A DNA stretch of 31,893 nucleotides. It comes from CBDHHC01 sp050633205. GTDB lineage: Bacteria > Pseudomonadota > Alphaproteobacteria > Rhizobiales > CBDHHC01. Where the stretch lies: positions 1 to 31,893 of the forward strand of contig JBOEGA010000034.1 in assembly GCA_050633205.1 (NCBI GenBank), written 5' to 3'. Below, piece by piece: positions 14,972 to 23,310 of the stretch (position 1 is the stretch's first letter; the number at the start of each line of letters is the position of its first letter). The translations under genes were made by a program, and so were the position numbers. The notes under the pieces were generated by a model. It searched no databases. It saw only the letters and a list, made by a program, of their open reading frames with translations, and was not told the DNA's origin.

Positions 14972-17382
14972 AGTTCACATTATCGTGGTTAAAAGAACAT
15001 CTTGAAACCGAAGCAGGTCTGCAGGAAATACTGGATACACTGACAGTCATTGGCCTGGAAGTGGAAGAAGTCAATAACCCGGCAGAAACGCTGAAAAACT
15101 TTATCATCGCGAAAGTTGTCTCTGCTGAAAAGCACCCGGATGCTGATAAGTTGAAGCTCTGCAAGGTGGATACAGGCAAAGAAACCCTTCAGGTTGTCTG
15201 CGGTGCACCCAATGCCCGTGAAGGCATTAATGTTGTTTTTGCTCCAGTTGGAACCTATGTACCGGGTATAGACTTCACTCTTACCAAAGCAAAAATCCGT
15301 GGTGTCGAATCCAGCGGTATGATGTGCTCGGGCAAAGAGCTGGAAATATCAGATGACCATGAAGGCATCATTGAACTCGAGACAGATGCAAAACCGGGGG
15401 CCTCCTTTGTCGAAGATCAGAAACTGGATGACCCTGTTATTGAAATAGCAATCACTCCAAACCGTCCGGATTGTCTCGGTGTTTATGGCATTGCACGTGA
15501 CCTTGCTGCTGCAGGCCTTGGTACATTAAAAGATACCCCCGTCACAGCTCCTAAGGGAAGCTATGATTGCCCTGTCAATATAGAGCTGAAGTTTGATAAA
15601 GAAAACGCACATATCTGCCCTGTATTTGCAGGAAGGCATATAAAGAATATTAAGAATGGTCCAAGCCCGGAATGGATGCAGAAACGCCTTCGTGCTATTG
15701 GCCTTCGCCCGATCAATGCTTTGGTAGATGTCACCAACTATATCTCATTTGATAGAGGCCGCCCTCTTCATGTTTATGATGCGGACAAGTTAAAAGGCAC
15801 TCTCCATGCGCGCTTAGGCAAGTCTGGTGAAAAATTCCAGGCACTCGATAACAAAGAGTACGAGGTCGATGAATCCATGTGCGTTATCGCAGATGATAGT
15901 GGCGTCATTGGCCTGGGCGGTATTATAGGTGGAGAATCAACTGGTTGTACGGAAGAAACAACAAACGTACTGATCGAAGCCGCATATTTCGACCCGATCA
16001 CAATTGCAATGACAGGCCGTAAGACAGGCATTCATTCTGATGCCCGTTTCCGCTTTGAGCGTGGTATAGATACCCGCTCGGCAAAGTCCGGAGTTGATCA
16101 TGCCGCAAAGCTGATACTGGATATCTGTGGCGGCACTTCAGGCAAGACATCCGTTGCTGGAAAAGCACCGGATAAAGACGTGGAAATCAAGTTCGATACC
16201 AAAGAAGTTGAACGTCTTACTGGTGTTACACTGGATACCAAAGATATTAAGAAGACCCTGAAAAAACTTGGGTTTGAGATTGATGGTAAGGGCAACCACA
16301 TTGACGTAGAAGTGCCAAGCTGGCGCCCTGACATCAGCCAGTCTGCTGACCTTGTTGAGGAAGTTATCCGCCTGTTTGGAGTAGATAATGTTCCTGCCAT
16401 ACCACTACCAAAACTTGTCGGTGTTGCCAGACCAACCCTGACACCTATTCAGCTACGCGGACGAAGAACGAGACGCGTACTTGCCAGCCGTGGCCTGACA
16501 GAAGCAATAACATGGTCATTCCTGCCAAGGGAACTGGCCGGATTATTTGGAGGAGGTCAGGATGAGCTTGAACTGGCAAACCCTATCTCGGTTGAAATGT
16601 CTTCAATGCGCCCAACTCTGTTACCTGGATTGCTCACTGCAGCCCAGCGCAATAGTGACAGGGGCTTCCCGGATACGGCACTGTTTGAAATGGGACAGGC
16701 CTATCGGGGTGATCAAGCTGAGGATCAGTATTCCGGGGCCGCTGGCATACGCACAGGAACATCTGGACTATCAGGTTCCGGCAGGCACTGGACTGGTGCA
16801 GCACAGTCAATAAGCCTGTTTGATGCCAAGGCCGATGCCTTTGCTGTTCTTGAAGCTATTGGCCAGGATCCTAACAAAGTACAGGTTACACGTGATGCGC
16901 CTGCCTGGTTCCACCCAGGCCGATCAGGTGCAATTCGCCTAGGTCCCAAAATCCTTCTTGGTGTCTTCGGAGAGCTCCACCCGTCAATACTGAAAGCCCT
17001 GGATCTTAATACTACAGTTGTTGGCTTTGAGTTATTCCTCGATGCAATACCTCAACCAAAACGCAAGTCCACCTCCAGATCTGCTTTGGAAAGCACTGAC
17101 TTCCAAACTGTAACGCGTGACTTCGCCTTTATTATGGACCGGGATATCCCGGCTGGTGACGTGGTAAGGGCAGCACTTGGATCTGAGAAAAAACTGATCT
17201 CAAATGTTAATGTCTTTGATATCTATGAAGGCAAAGGCGTCGAAGATGGCAAAAAATCTATCGCCATCGAAATAACGCTGATGCCAAAGGATAAAACGTT
17301 AACAGAAAAAGAAATTGAAGCTGTCGCTGGCAAAGTTATCAAACAGGTACAAAAAGCTACAGGCGGAGAAATTCGCGGATAA
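14968..17382 (+). CDS. pheT: Phenylalanine-tRNA ligase beta subunit
   Basis: An 804-residue subunit with the expected order of domains: N-terminal core with tRNA-binding OB fold (about 39-150, VVSAEKHPDADKLKLCKVD), B3/B4 editing domain (about 210-390), B5 (about 400-475), a class II-like core, and a C-terminal FDX-ACB anticodon-binding domain (about 710-803, beginning TDFQTVTRDFAFIMDRD). The editing domain removes Tyr misattached to tRNA-Phe. The ATGA overlap with pheS indicates translational coupling. A strong terminator follows. Confidence 0.98.
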   Translation: MKFTLSWLKEHLETEAGLQEILDTLTVIGLEVEEVNNPAETLKNFIIAKVVSAEKHPDADKLKLCKVDTGKETLQVVCGAPNAREGINVVFAPVGTYVPGIDFTLTKAKIRGVESSGMMCSGKELEISDDHEGIIELETDAKPGASFVEDQKLDDPVIEIAITPNRPDCLGVYGIARDLAAAGLGTLKDTPVTAPKGSYDCPVNIELKFDKENAHICPVFAGRHIKNIKNGPSPEWMQKRLRAIGLRPINALVDVTNYISFDRGRPLHVYDADKLKGTLHARLGKSGEKFQALDNKEYEVDESMCVIADDSGVIGLGGIIGGESTGCTEETTNVLIEAAYFDPITIAMTGRKTGIHSDARFRFERGIDTRSAKSGVDHAAKLILDICGGTSGKTSVAGKAPDKDVEIKFDTKEVERLTGVTLDTKDIKKTLKKLGFEIDGKGNHIDVEVPSWRPDISQSADLVEEVIRLFGVDNVPAIPLPKLVGVARPTLTPIQLRGRRTRRVLASRGLTEAITWSFLPRELAGLFGGGQDELELANPISVEMSSMRPTLLPGLLTAAQRNSDRGFPDTALFEMGQAYRGDQAEDQYSGAAGIRTGTSGLSGSGRHWTGAAQSISLFDAKADAFAVLEAIGQDPNKVQVTRDAPAWFHPGRSGAIRLGPKILLGVFGELHPSILKALDLNTTVVGFELFLDAIPQPKRKSTSRSALESTDFQTVTRDFAFIMDRDIPAGDVVRAALGSEKKLISNVNVFDIYEGKGVEDGKKSIAIEITLMPKDKTLTEKEIEAVAGKVIKQVQKATGGEIRG

Positions 17383-17405
17383 AAAGATCTTTACTAAACT
17401 AATCT

Positions 17406-17441
17406 GGGGGTAGCAAATTTCCTATATGCTGCCCCCCTTTT
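17406..17441 (+). terminator. Intrinsic terminator after pheT
   Basis: GGGGGTAGCA (17406-17415) pairs with TGCTGCCCCC (17427-17436) including one G-U pair, followed by C and TTTT. It is 23 bp after the pheT stop and closes the rpmI/rplT/pheST region. Confidence 0.9.
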
Positions 17442-17586
17442 GATGCCTATCCTCAAAGTAATACTTCTTAACCTTTTCACCACCTCTAATAATATATTTA
17501 GATATTCTTGCTAATATAACTATTCACGTTCGTTTAATATACAGAACCTGCATCTTTTGGCATCCGGAAAGCTAGTGTGCACTATC

Positions 17587-17940
17587 ATGGATAACATACT
17601 GATTATTGACGACTCACCAATAAACCTGGAGTTTCTGTCAATGTACTTTGAGAAGTTTAATGCTGAAACTACAAAAGTATACTCCACAGAGGAAGCTCGC
17701 AAAGAGATTTCAAATAAATCTTTTGACATGACTTTTCTGGACTACCACATGCCGATAGAGGATGGGGTTGCATTCATAAAAGCAATGGAAGCAAATAATC
17801 TGCTGGATAAACTTGGCAAAATAATTGTTGTCACTGCAGATACAAACTTCGACGCAAAAAAATTTGGTGTCAGCAAGTACATCTCTGGCATGCTTAGTAA
17901 ACCTCTTGATATCAACGATCTGGACAAGCTTTTGGAGTAA
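17587..17940 (+). CDS. CheY-like single-domain response regulator
   Basis: A stand-alone receiver domain of 117 residues from the ATG at 17587 (MDNILIIDDSPINLEFL). Earlier in-frame TTG/GTG starts would add up to ten residues that do not belong to the fold. All key residues are present: acidic pair in IIDDSP, phosphoacceptor Asp in FLDYHMPIEDG, Thr in VVTAD and Lys in LSKPLD. It has no output domain. The next gene starts three bases after its stop, so the two should act together. No histidine kinase is in the window. Confidence 0.92.
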   Translation: MDNILIIDDSPINLEFLSMYFEKFNAETTKVYSTEEARKEISNKSFDMTFLDYHMPIEDGVAFIKAMEANNLLDKLGKIIVVTADTNFDAKKFGVSKYISGMLSKPLDINDLDKLLE

Positions 17941-17943
17941 AAG

Positions 17944-18903
17944 GTGAGTATCGAGACTGCAATAAGGGAGCTTGATGAAATATGCGACTTTCTAAAAGGT
18001 CATGAAAGTATTCACCAGGCAACCTACAACTTAACTCACGAAAATATGACCGTAATCGTAGAGATTACTGGCATGCTGCCAGGACTCAATGTCTGGCTGG
18101 ACCAAATTGAACCCAGACTACAAGCAATATTTGACCGCCCTGTTAATTACGAAATTATTTCGGCAACCTCAGAAAAAACTCAACTCGCAATCCCGAATCA
18201 GGAAAAAGTAGCGGAAAGCAACTCATTCGATGAAACTGAGTCATCTCTCTCTGACCGAAAACTCATTAGCAATACCACTTATATATTCTCATCATTTGAC
18301 AGCAATTACAGACTCATGCGCATGGAATCCGAGCGTAAGACTTTTGAATCAGATGAAACTTACTTTAAGGAAAGCAATGAAATTTCTGAGCAGGAAGCCA
18401 AGAGCATCAACAAGCTGTTTCAGGTTGCCGTTAATGATTATAAAGCTGGAAAAATGATCAAAAACTTTGTTGAAATAAACGTCAACAATGCAAAATCAGA
18501 AGAAATACTTTCAAAATTCGCCTTTATTTTCAGACAGGTACCAAAACAATTTACTGATCGCTTTATAATTTCTCTCGTAAGAATCCCATCGGAGCCTGAT
18601 CAGGAAGTTATTAATAGGGCAATTGCAGCTTTCAAACAAATCACACCAAAAGTATTTCTATCACTTGAGCTGGATACATATTTGAAAAACCAGCCCAGAT
18701 TTAACGATCTGCAAACGGATGGTTTTTTAATAACTGCAGGCAACCCACAGCGCAAAGATATTGCAGGTCAGATAAGAAAAGCTAACTTTAAACAGATTAC
18801 AAAAGAGGTTTTTCTGGTTTATTATACAAGAGACTGGAAAGAAATACCTTCCAATAACCCCGGCCTCACCCCAATGTATATGAAAACAAAAACAGCGACC
18901 TGA
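17944..18903 (+). CDS. Unrecognised protein partnered with a response regulator
   Basis: A 319-residue soluble protein that I cannot assign. The GTG start at 17944 has GGAG eight bases upstream, within the end of the response-regulator gene. Residues 1-70 look like a small alpha/beta unit, 75-150 are polar and probably flexible, and 160-310 show alternating strands and helices (FVEINV, RFIISLVRIP, VFLSLEL, GFLITAGNP, VFLVYYTRDW), which could be part of a barrel. No EAL, HD-GYP, GGDEF or kinase motif is visible. The tight linkage suggests an effector or regulator of the CheY-like protein. Confidence 0.75.
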   Translation: MSIETAIRELDEICDFLKGHESIHQATYNLTHENMTVIVEITGMLPGLNVWLDQIEPRLQAIFDRPVNYEIISATSEKTQLAIPNQEKVAESNSFDETESSLSDRKLISNTTYIFSSFDSNYRLMRMESERKTFESDETYFKESNEISEQEAKSINKLFQVAVNDYKAGKMIKNFVEINVNNAKSEEILSKFAFIFRQVPKQFTDRFIISLVRIPSEPDQEVINRAIAAFKQITPKVFLSLELDTYLKNQPRFNDLQTDGFLITAGNPQRKDIAGQIRKANFKQITKEVFLVYYTRDWKEIPSNNPGLTPMYMKTKTAT

Positions 18904-18964
18904 AGTCATTTTAGGATAGTCATATCTGTAAGCATAACACGATCCGGATGGTAAGATATCCCTC

Positions 18965-19102
18965 CTACAAAAAAGACGGAAGCTGATTTCTCATCTCCCG
19001 TCTGGCTATTTTATTACTCAACTTACGCTTTTTACTTTCAACCACTCTTGGCTTGAAATCTCGTGTCCTGACAGCTCTCGCTACAGGATTCCTCTTTTTC
19101 AT
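18965..19102 (-). CDS. 45-residue basic protein with terminator before its stop codon (ArfA-like?)
   Basis: A short gene with an excellent ribosome binding site (AGGAG six bases before the ATG). The product starts MKKRNPVARAVRTRDFKPR, continues with VVESKKRKLSNK and ends QLPSFL; about a third of residues are Lys or Arg. An intrinsic terminator hairpin plus T6 lies inside the reading frame and the TAG stop follows one base after the T run, so much of the mRNA should lack a stop codon. That is the hallmark of arfA ribosome-rescue genes, and FKPRVVESKKRK loosely resembles the ArfA core FRQRVEKNKKGKG. Homology is unproven. Confidence 0.62.
   Translation of the reverse strand: MKKRNPVARAVRTRDFKPRVVESKKRKLSNKIARREMRNQLPSFL
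18969..19002 (-). terminator. Intrinsic terminator overlapping the 3' end of the 45-residue ORF
   Basis: On the minus strand GACGGGAG (19002-18995) pairs with CTTCCGTC (18982-18975), 8 bp with one G-U, followed immediately by six T. The G-U becomes an A-C mismatch in a plus-strand transcript and only a weak T run follows there, so the minus direction is favoured. It may still help end the convergent 17587-18903 operon. Confidence 0.72.
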
Positions 19103-19257
19103 AATTCTCTCCTGATTATATTGAAGCCCTTCAGATCATCAGCTAAAATAGAATAAGCTGCAATATGAAGCTTAATGATATATACACGATTTAATTGAAC
19201 GCCGGATGAATATTAACGCATATCTGATCTGCAATATTTGTGACTGAGGTATACTTT

Positions 19258-19803
19258 ATGTCTTGCATTTTCTCTCGCAGAAACATCACGGTCTCGATTT
19301 TTATGGCATTATTGATGATTTTACTATCCGGGCAGACATCCTACGCCCGAAAAATAGTATCCATGAAATTGCATTACAAACCTGGCACAATAATCGTCGT
19401 GAATTCCGAGCGAAAACTTTATTACGTTTTGGGAAATGGTAGAGCAATCCGCTATCCAATCGCCATTGGAGTTCCTCAGGAGCAATGGATTGGAACAACT
19501 TTTGTTCAAAATAAAAGAAAGCACCCAAATTGGACCCCACCTCCAAAATCACCGGGAGGTAAGCCAGGACGTACAGTACCAGGAGGCCCTGGTAACCCGT
19601 TGGGAGCCCGTGCTATTTATCTTGACTGGTCATTATATCGCATTCATGGAACATACACACCCGGTTCAATTGGCCGGGCTTCTTCAAACGGTTGCTTTCG
19701 AATGTATAATAAGGATGTCAAAGACTTGTACGAGCGCGTTCATATAGGAGCTCCGGTACACGTAGTGCAAACACTGGAAACAAAGCGAAAAGCACGCAGA
19801 TAA
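19258..19803 (+). CDS. L,D-transpeptidase (YkuD domain), secreted
   Basis: A 181-residue exported protein with a signal peptide (about 1-30, ending GQTSYA) and one YkuD domain. The catalytic motif is present as RIHGTYTPGSIG with His130 and ASSNGCFRM with Cys146, a variant of SxGCxRM. Such enzymes form 3-3 cross-links in peptidoglycan or anchor proteins to it in the periplasm. I start at 19258, which has GAGG upstream; a GTG at 19240 is possible. A paralogue follows about 200 bp downstream. The C-terminus is basic (KRKARR). Confidence 0.9.
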   Translation: MSCIFSRRNITVSIFMALLMILLSGQTSYARKIVSMKLHYKPGTIIVVNSERKLYYVLGNGRAIRYPIAIGVPQEQWIGTTFVQNKRKHPNWTPPPKSPGGKPGRTVPGGPGNPLGARAIYLDWSLYRIHGTYTPGSIGRASSNGCFRMYNKDVKDLYERVHIGAPVHVVQTLETKRKARR

Positions 19804-20013
19804 TAACAACTCCCTTCACTTATATCTCAATCCTGTAATGAATGATCTGTGGAAATAAAAAAAACTCTCTCGAATATTCTCAATCTTATACATTAGATTA
19901 ACGAAGTAAAAATAAAATTATACATAAATATACTCTGCGAAAAAATCTGATCGTTATATATTTGATGATTTTATTGGGTTGTTACTATATTCTTGTGAGA
20001 AGGGGCCTCCGGT

Positions 20014-20595
20014 ATGAATGGCAATAAGTTTTTAAAAATAACGGGCATTTTTACGCTGATTATCACAATGTCAATCTTTCCCGCTTCATCACAGGGCCTT
20101 CTTGACGACCTTTTTGGAAGCCCCACAGATGAAGGACCCGGCAACCCACATTATGTATCTTTTTCGCAAAAATACAGCCCTGGACAAATAGTTGTAAGCT
20201 TTAGCGACAGAAGACTCTATTTTGTCAATAAACGCGGCAAGGCCTACAGCTATCCAATTGCCGTACCTGCTGACAAGGCAAGATGGCAGGGCAGACTGAA
20301 AGTTACAGCCAAACGCGAAGATCCGGCATGGGTTCCTACCGCCCAAATGAGAAGAGAGGATCCTAGATTACCTGCTAAAGTTCCAGGCGGACATCCGAAA
20401 AACCCTTTGGGCAAACGCGCACTCTACCTTGGAAATACACTATATAGAATTCATGGAACAGATGCTCCTTGGACAATAGGCAGTGCTGTCTCAAAAGGTT
20501 GCATCCGCATGCATAATGAGGATGTAATCGACTTATACAGAAAAGTTCCGATAGGAACAGACGTAATTGTAACATGGAAACGTTTTCATAGTTAG
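20014..20595 (+). CDS. L,D-transpeptidase (YkuD domain), secreted
   Basis: A 193-residue paralogue of the preceding enzyme: signal peptide about 1-27 (TLIITMSIFPASSQG), then a YkuD domain starting near residue 48 (YSPGQIVVSFSDRRLYFVN). The catalytic residues lie in RIHGTDAPWTIG (His147) and SKGCIRMHNEDV (Cys163), closer to the family consensus than its neighbour. KVPGGHPKNPLGKRALYL is shared between the two. AGAAGGGG precedes the ATG. The PilZ gene begins 17 bp after the stop, so these are probably co-transcribed. Confidence 0.93.
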   Translation: MNGNKFLKITGIFTLIITMSIFPASSQGLLDDLFGSPTDEGPGNPHYVSFSQKYSPGQIVVSFSDRRLYFVNKRGKAYSYPIAVPADKARWQGRLKVTAKREDPAWVPTAQMRREDPRLPAKVPGGHPKNPLGKRALYLGNTLYRIHGTDAPWTIGSAVSKGCIRMHNEDVIDLYRKVPIGTDVIVTWKRFHS

Positions 20596-20612
20596 TATTG
20601 AGGAAACGTCAT

Positions 20613-20885
20613 ATGACAGATACTCCCCCAAAAACTGAAGAAGAGCAACGTGAGGACAGAAGAAGCAGAACTTTTCTGGGAGGGAAGATTCTGTTAAATC
20701 AGGATGGCTCAGTAATTGATTGTTTAGTCCGAAATAAATCTGATAAAGGTTGCCAGGTAATTGTCGAAAGCCAACACGGTATACCTGATAGCTTTGAGCT
20801 AAAAATAGGTACAACTGGCGAACGCCTTCAGTGCACAGTAGCTTGGCGCAGGCATGATAAAATTGGGCTAGAGTTCAAGAAGTAA
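20613..20885 (+). CDS. PilZ domain protein
   Basis: A 90-residue protein essentially equal to one PilZ domain, a cyclic-di-GMP receptor module. The N-terminal arginine motif is in REDRRSRTF and the second motif is NKSDKG (N-x-S-x-x-G), both in the expected order; the strand RLQCTVAWRRHDKIGLEF closes the barrel. Start chosen at 20613 with GAGGA upstream; the TTG at 20598 lacks one. Its last 18 bp overlap the 3' end of the convergent FolC-like gene. Possibly it tunes envelope or surface behaviour together with the transpeptidases. Confidence 0.85.
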   Translation: MTDTPPKTEEEQREDRRSRTFLGGKILLNQDGSVIDCLVRNKSDKGCQVIVESQHGIPDSFELKIGTTGERLQCTVAWRRHDKIGLEFKK

Positions 20886-22271
20886 TTGAGACTTGCTTTC
20901 ATATAAGTCTCTGACTTCCCCAGCCAGATGGAATGACCCTACAACAAAAACAACTCCCTCATTTCCGGCAAGCTGTTTTGCTTTATTAAACGCCTGCTTC
21001 ACACCGTCAACTACAGATACAGGTGCTGATTGGTGCTCACTTAGATAACATAAAGAAAGTCTCTCTGCATTATCCGCCTGCCATATTCCTTTGGGCGAAA
21101 ACTCGGTAAAAATTACTGCAGCTGGCTTCTGTGCAGATAGCAGAGAGAATATCTCCCTCTGCCTCAATTCAAGCAAACCCTTGATTCCATCATCCTTAGA
21201 AAAGGCCTGCTTACCTGAATAGACAATAACACATCTTTTTCCTTCAGCCTTTTTACTGAAACTATCCAGTGCAGCTTTAATTTTGGGAGGATTATGGGCA
21301 CCATCAATTACAACCAGCGGATTTTCCGAAAGAACTTCATTCCGACCGGGCAGCATATTTTGTTTCAGGCTGCTCTCAAGAATTTCACTGAACTCTTCTG
21401 CCTTATTAAAAGCCATTATCTTTTCATAGGCTGCAATAGCACAAGCTGCATTGTGCCCTTGAAAGTCCCCATTATGATTTACTGCAATATCCTTATATTC
21501 ATTAAGTGAAGTCTGAATAGTAAGTCTCTCTACATCATCATATCTGTAACAAAAATGCTGCCCCAGAATTTCCAGATGAGCCCCCACCTTATCAGCAAAA
21601 CTTTGAGCAATTTTCTGAGCCTCAGGTTGTAAAAAACCACAGATAGCCTGTGAACCCGGCTTAATAATCTGAACCTTGTCAGCAGCAATCTCTTCTATTG
21701 TTGTTCCCAGAATTTCAATATGATCCAGTCCGACACTCACCAGGACAGAGACGTCTGAAGTAACAATATTAGTTGCATCAAGCTTCCCACCAAGAAAAGC
21801 CTCGATAACAGCTACATCAACTTTCTTGCGTGAAAAAGCCAGGAGAGAAAGAGCAAATAACACCTCGGAGTAGCTGGGCTTTCCAAACTTGCCATCAGTA
21901 TCCACCTTCTCAACAGCAAACCAGATCTCATCCAGTAACGCGTCCATAAAACCTATATGAAGGCGGCGCCCGTTAATCTGGCAGGATTCATTGATAACCT
22001 GAAGGTAAGGAGAGGTAAATAACCCTGCTGCCTTACCACTCTTATATAGCAAATGGGATATCAGCGATGAAACCGACCCCTTGCCTGAAGTTCCTCCAAC
22101 ATGCACGATTCTAAAGTCATTTTGAGGGTTCCCGAGTATATTGAGAAGATGCTCTATTCGTTCAAGCTTCAGATTAAACTCTGCAGAGAACCCTTGCCCA
22201 AGACTTTCCAGCCTTTGCACTACACGGTCATGACACTGAGGCAATTCCATAGAAATCTCACATTCTGTCAT
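20868..22271 (-). CDS. folC: FolC-like Mur ligase (folylpolyglutamate/dihydrofolate synthase family)
   Basis: A 467-residue ATP-dependent amide ligase. FolC hallmarks: P-loop VHVGGTSGKGSVSS (about 57-69), GLFTSPYL, EAFLGGKLDATNI, SVGLDHIEILGTT, LPGRNEV and VVIDGAHNPPKIKAAL. The usual P-loop Asn is Ser and the usual SPHL is SPYL. The ATG overlaps the stop of the upstream ATP-grasp gene by 4 bp (ATGA). It may be the housekeeping FolC, adding glutamate to dihydropteroate/folate, but alphaproteobacterial folC usually sits near accD, so a specialised ligase acting with the ATP-grasp protein is also possible. Confidence 0.85.
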   Translation of the reverse strand: MTECEISMELPQCHDRVVQRLESLGQGFSAEFNLKLERIEHLLNILGNPQNDFRIVHVGGTSGKGSVSSLISHLLYKSGKAAGLFTSPYLQVINESCQINGRRLHIGFMDALLDEIWFAVEKVDTDGKFGKPSYSEVLFALSLLAFSRKKVDVAVIEAFLGGKLDATNIVTSDVSVLVSVGLDHIEILGTTIEEIAADKVQIIKPGSQAICGFLQPEAQKIAQSFADKVGAHLEILGQHFCYRYDDVERLTIQTSLNEYKDIAVNHNGDFQGHNAACAIAAYEKIMAFNKAEEFSEILESSLKQNMLPGRNEVLSENPLVVIDGAHNPPKIKAALDSFSKKAEGKRCVIVYSGKQAFSKDDGIKGLLELRQREIFSLLSAQKPAAVIFTEFSPKGIWQADNAERLSLCYLSEHQSAPVSVVDGVKQAFNKAKQLAGNEGVVFVVGSFHLAGEVRDLYESKSQLLLEL

Positions 22272-23281
22272 TTAAAATACAGCCTGAAAATATCCTGCCA
22301 TATATCAATGCATAGTTTCTCGCGGCCACTCTCCCAGGTTCCTCTTAAGGAAGGATTCCCATTGACTTCAATAATAATATTGTCACTGAAACCTTCTCCC
22401 TTTGAGAAAAAATCAATCCCGCATATCTGAACCTGCAAAACTTCTGATACAACTTTTGCCATCTCATAATGGGCCGGCTCAAACCTGGTTTTAAACTGAT
22501 CTATTTGACAACCTGCAGCTAAGTTCCCCAGCCCTGATAAATTTATAATAGCCCCTTCCTGAGGAACCCCATCCCATATACTTTCACTTAGGCTTTCAGA
22601 AATAAAACAGCTCTTCTGCTTCCACAGGAAGTCGGTTGATTGACGAAGTTCGAGAAGCTCAAACCGAACATTTTGACTTTGCCTGAAAAGCTCTCGCAAG
22701 GTCGATATACCATCCCCGGTTACCGACGGTTTTTGCTTGCGGTAGATAAATCTTGGCAATCCATCAAGACAGAATAAGCGGTATTCATCACCCCTGATAC
22801 ATTCCTGCACCAGACAGGCATGGCCATATTCAACTGTCTGCTGCATAGCCAGAACAAAATCAGTATCATTACTGACGAGCTGAACCCCTCGCCCCATTGA
22901 ACCCCGATTAGGTTTCACAATGACAGGATATTCATGCTCTTCATGAACATAATTCAATGCATCGGGAATGCCGTGGTTATATATTTTGTAGGCATTATCT
23001 TTTGAAAAACCTGGAAAAAAAATCTTCCCCTTCGGCACCTCTAACCCTGCATTAGATAGTAAATCTGAACAGTAGGATTTATCATTACATAAATCCTGCC
23101 CAACAGCATTATTGAGCGGATAAGTCGGTGTTTCAGCGCCTCCGGAGTAAAAGAAAGATGTACCATCCGATACCCGGGCCAGATGCCCACTCTCTTCACC
23201 TATAAAGGAGATATCCAGGTTAGAATGAGCACATGCAGTCTGTAGAATACGCAATGGTTCAGCAATTCGGTACTCTGTCAT
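22268..23281 (-). CDS. ATP-grasp ligase, cyanophycin-synthetase-like
   Basis: A 337-residue protein. An N-terminal domain (about 1-85) is followed by an ATP-grasp fold: NDKSYCSDLLSNAGLEVPKG entering the fold, YPVIVKPNRGSMGRGVQLV (nucleotide-binding lysine and glycine loop), CLVQECIRGDEYRLFCLDG, and IIIEVNGNPSLRGTW with the metal-binding Glu and Asn. The block KPSVTGDGISTLREL is typical of the ATP-grasp part of cyanophycin synthetases and GshAB-type ligases. In cyanophycin synthetase the ATP-grasp and Mur-ligase parts are one chain; here they are separate, adjacent and coupled. The substrate is unknown. Confidence 0.83.
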   Translation of the reverse strand: MTEYRIAEPLRILQTACAHSNLDISFIGEESGHLARVSDGTSFFYSGGAETPTYPLNNAVGQDLCNDKSYCSDLLSNAGLEVPKGKIFFPGFSKDNAYKIYNHGIPDALNYVHEEHEYPVIVKPNRGSMGRGVQLVSNDTDFVLAMQQTVEYGHACLVQECIRGDEYRLFCLDGLPRFIYRKQKPSVTGDGISTLRELFRQSQNVRFELLELRQSTDFLWKQKSCFISESLSESIWDGVPQEGAIINLSGLGNLAAGCQIDQFKTRFEPAHYEMAKVVSEVLQVQICGIDFFSKGEGFSDNIIIEVNGNPSLRGTWESGREKLCIDIWQDIFRLYFK

Positions 23282-23310
23282 GTAAATAGCCCGGGAACCT
23301 GAAACATATC

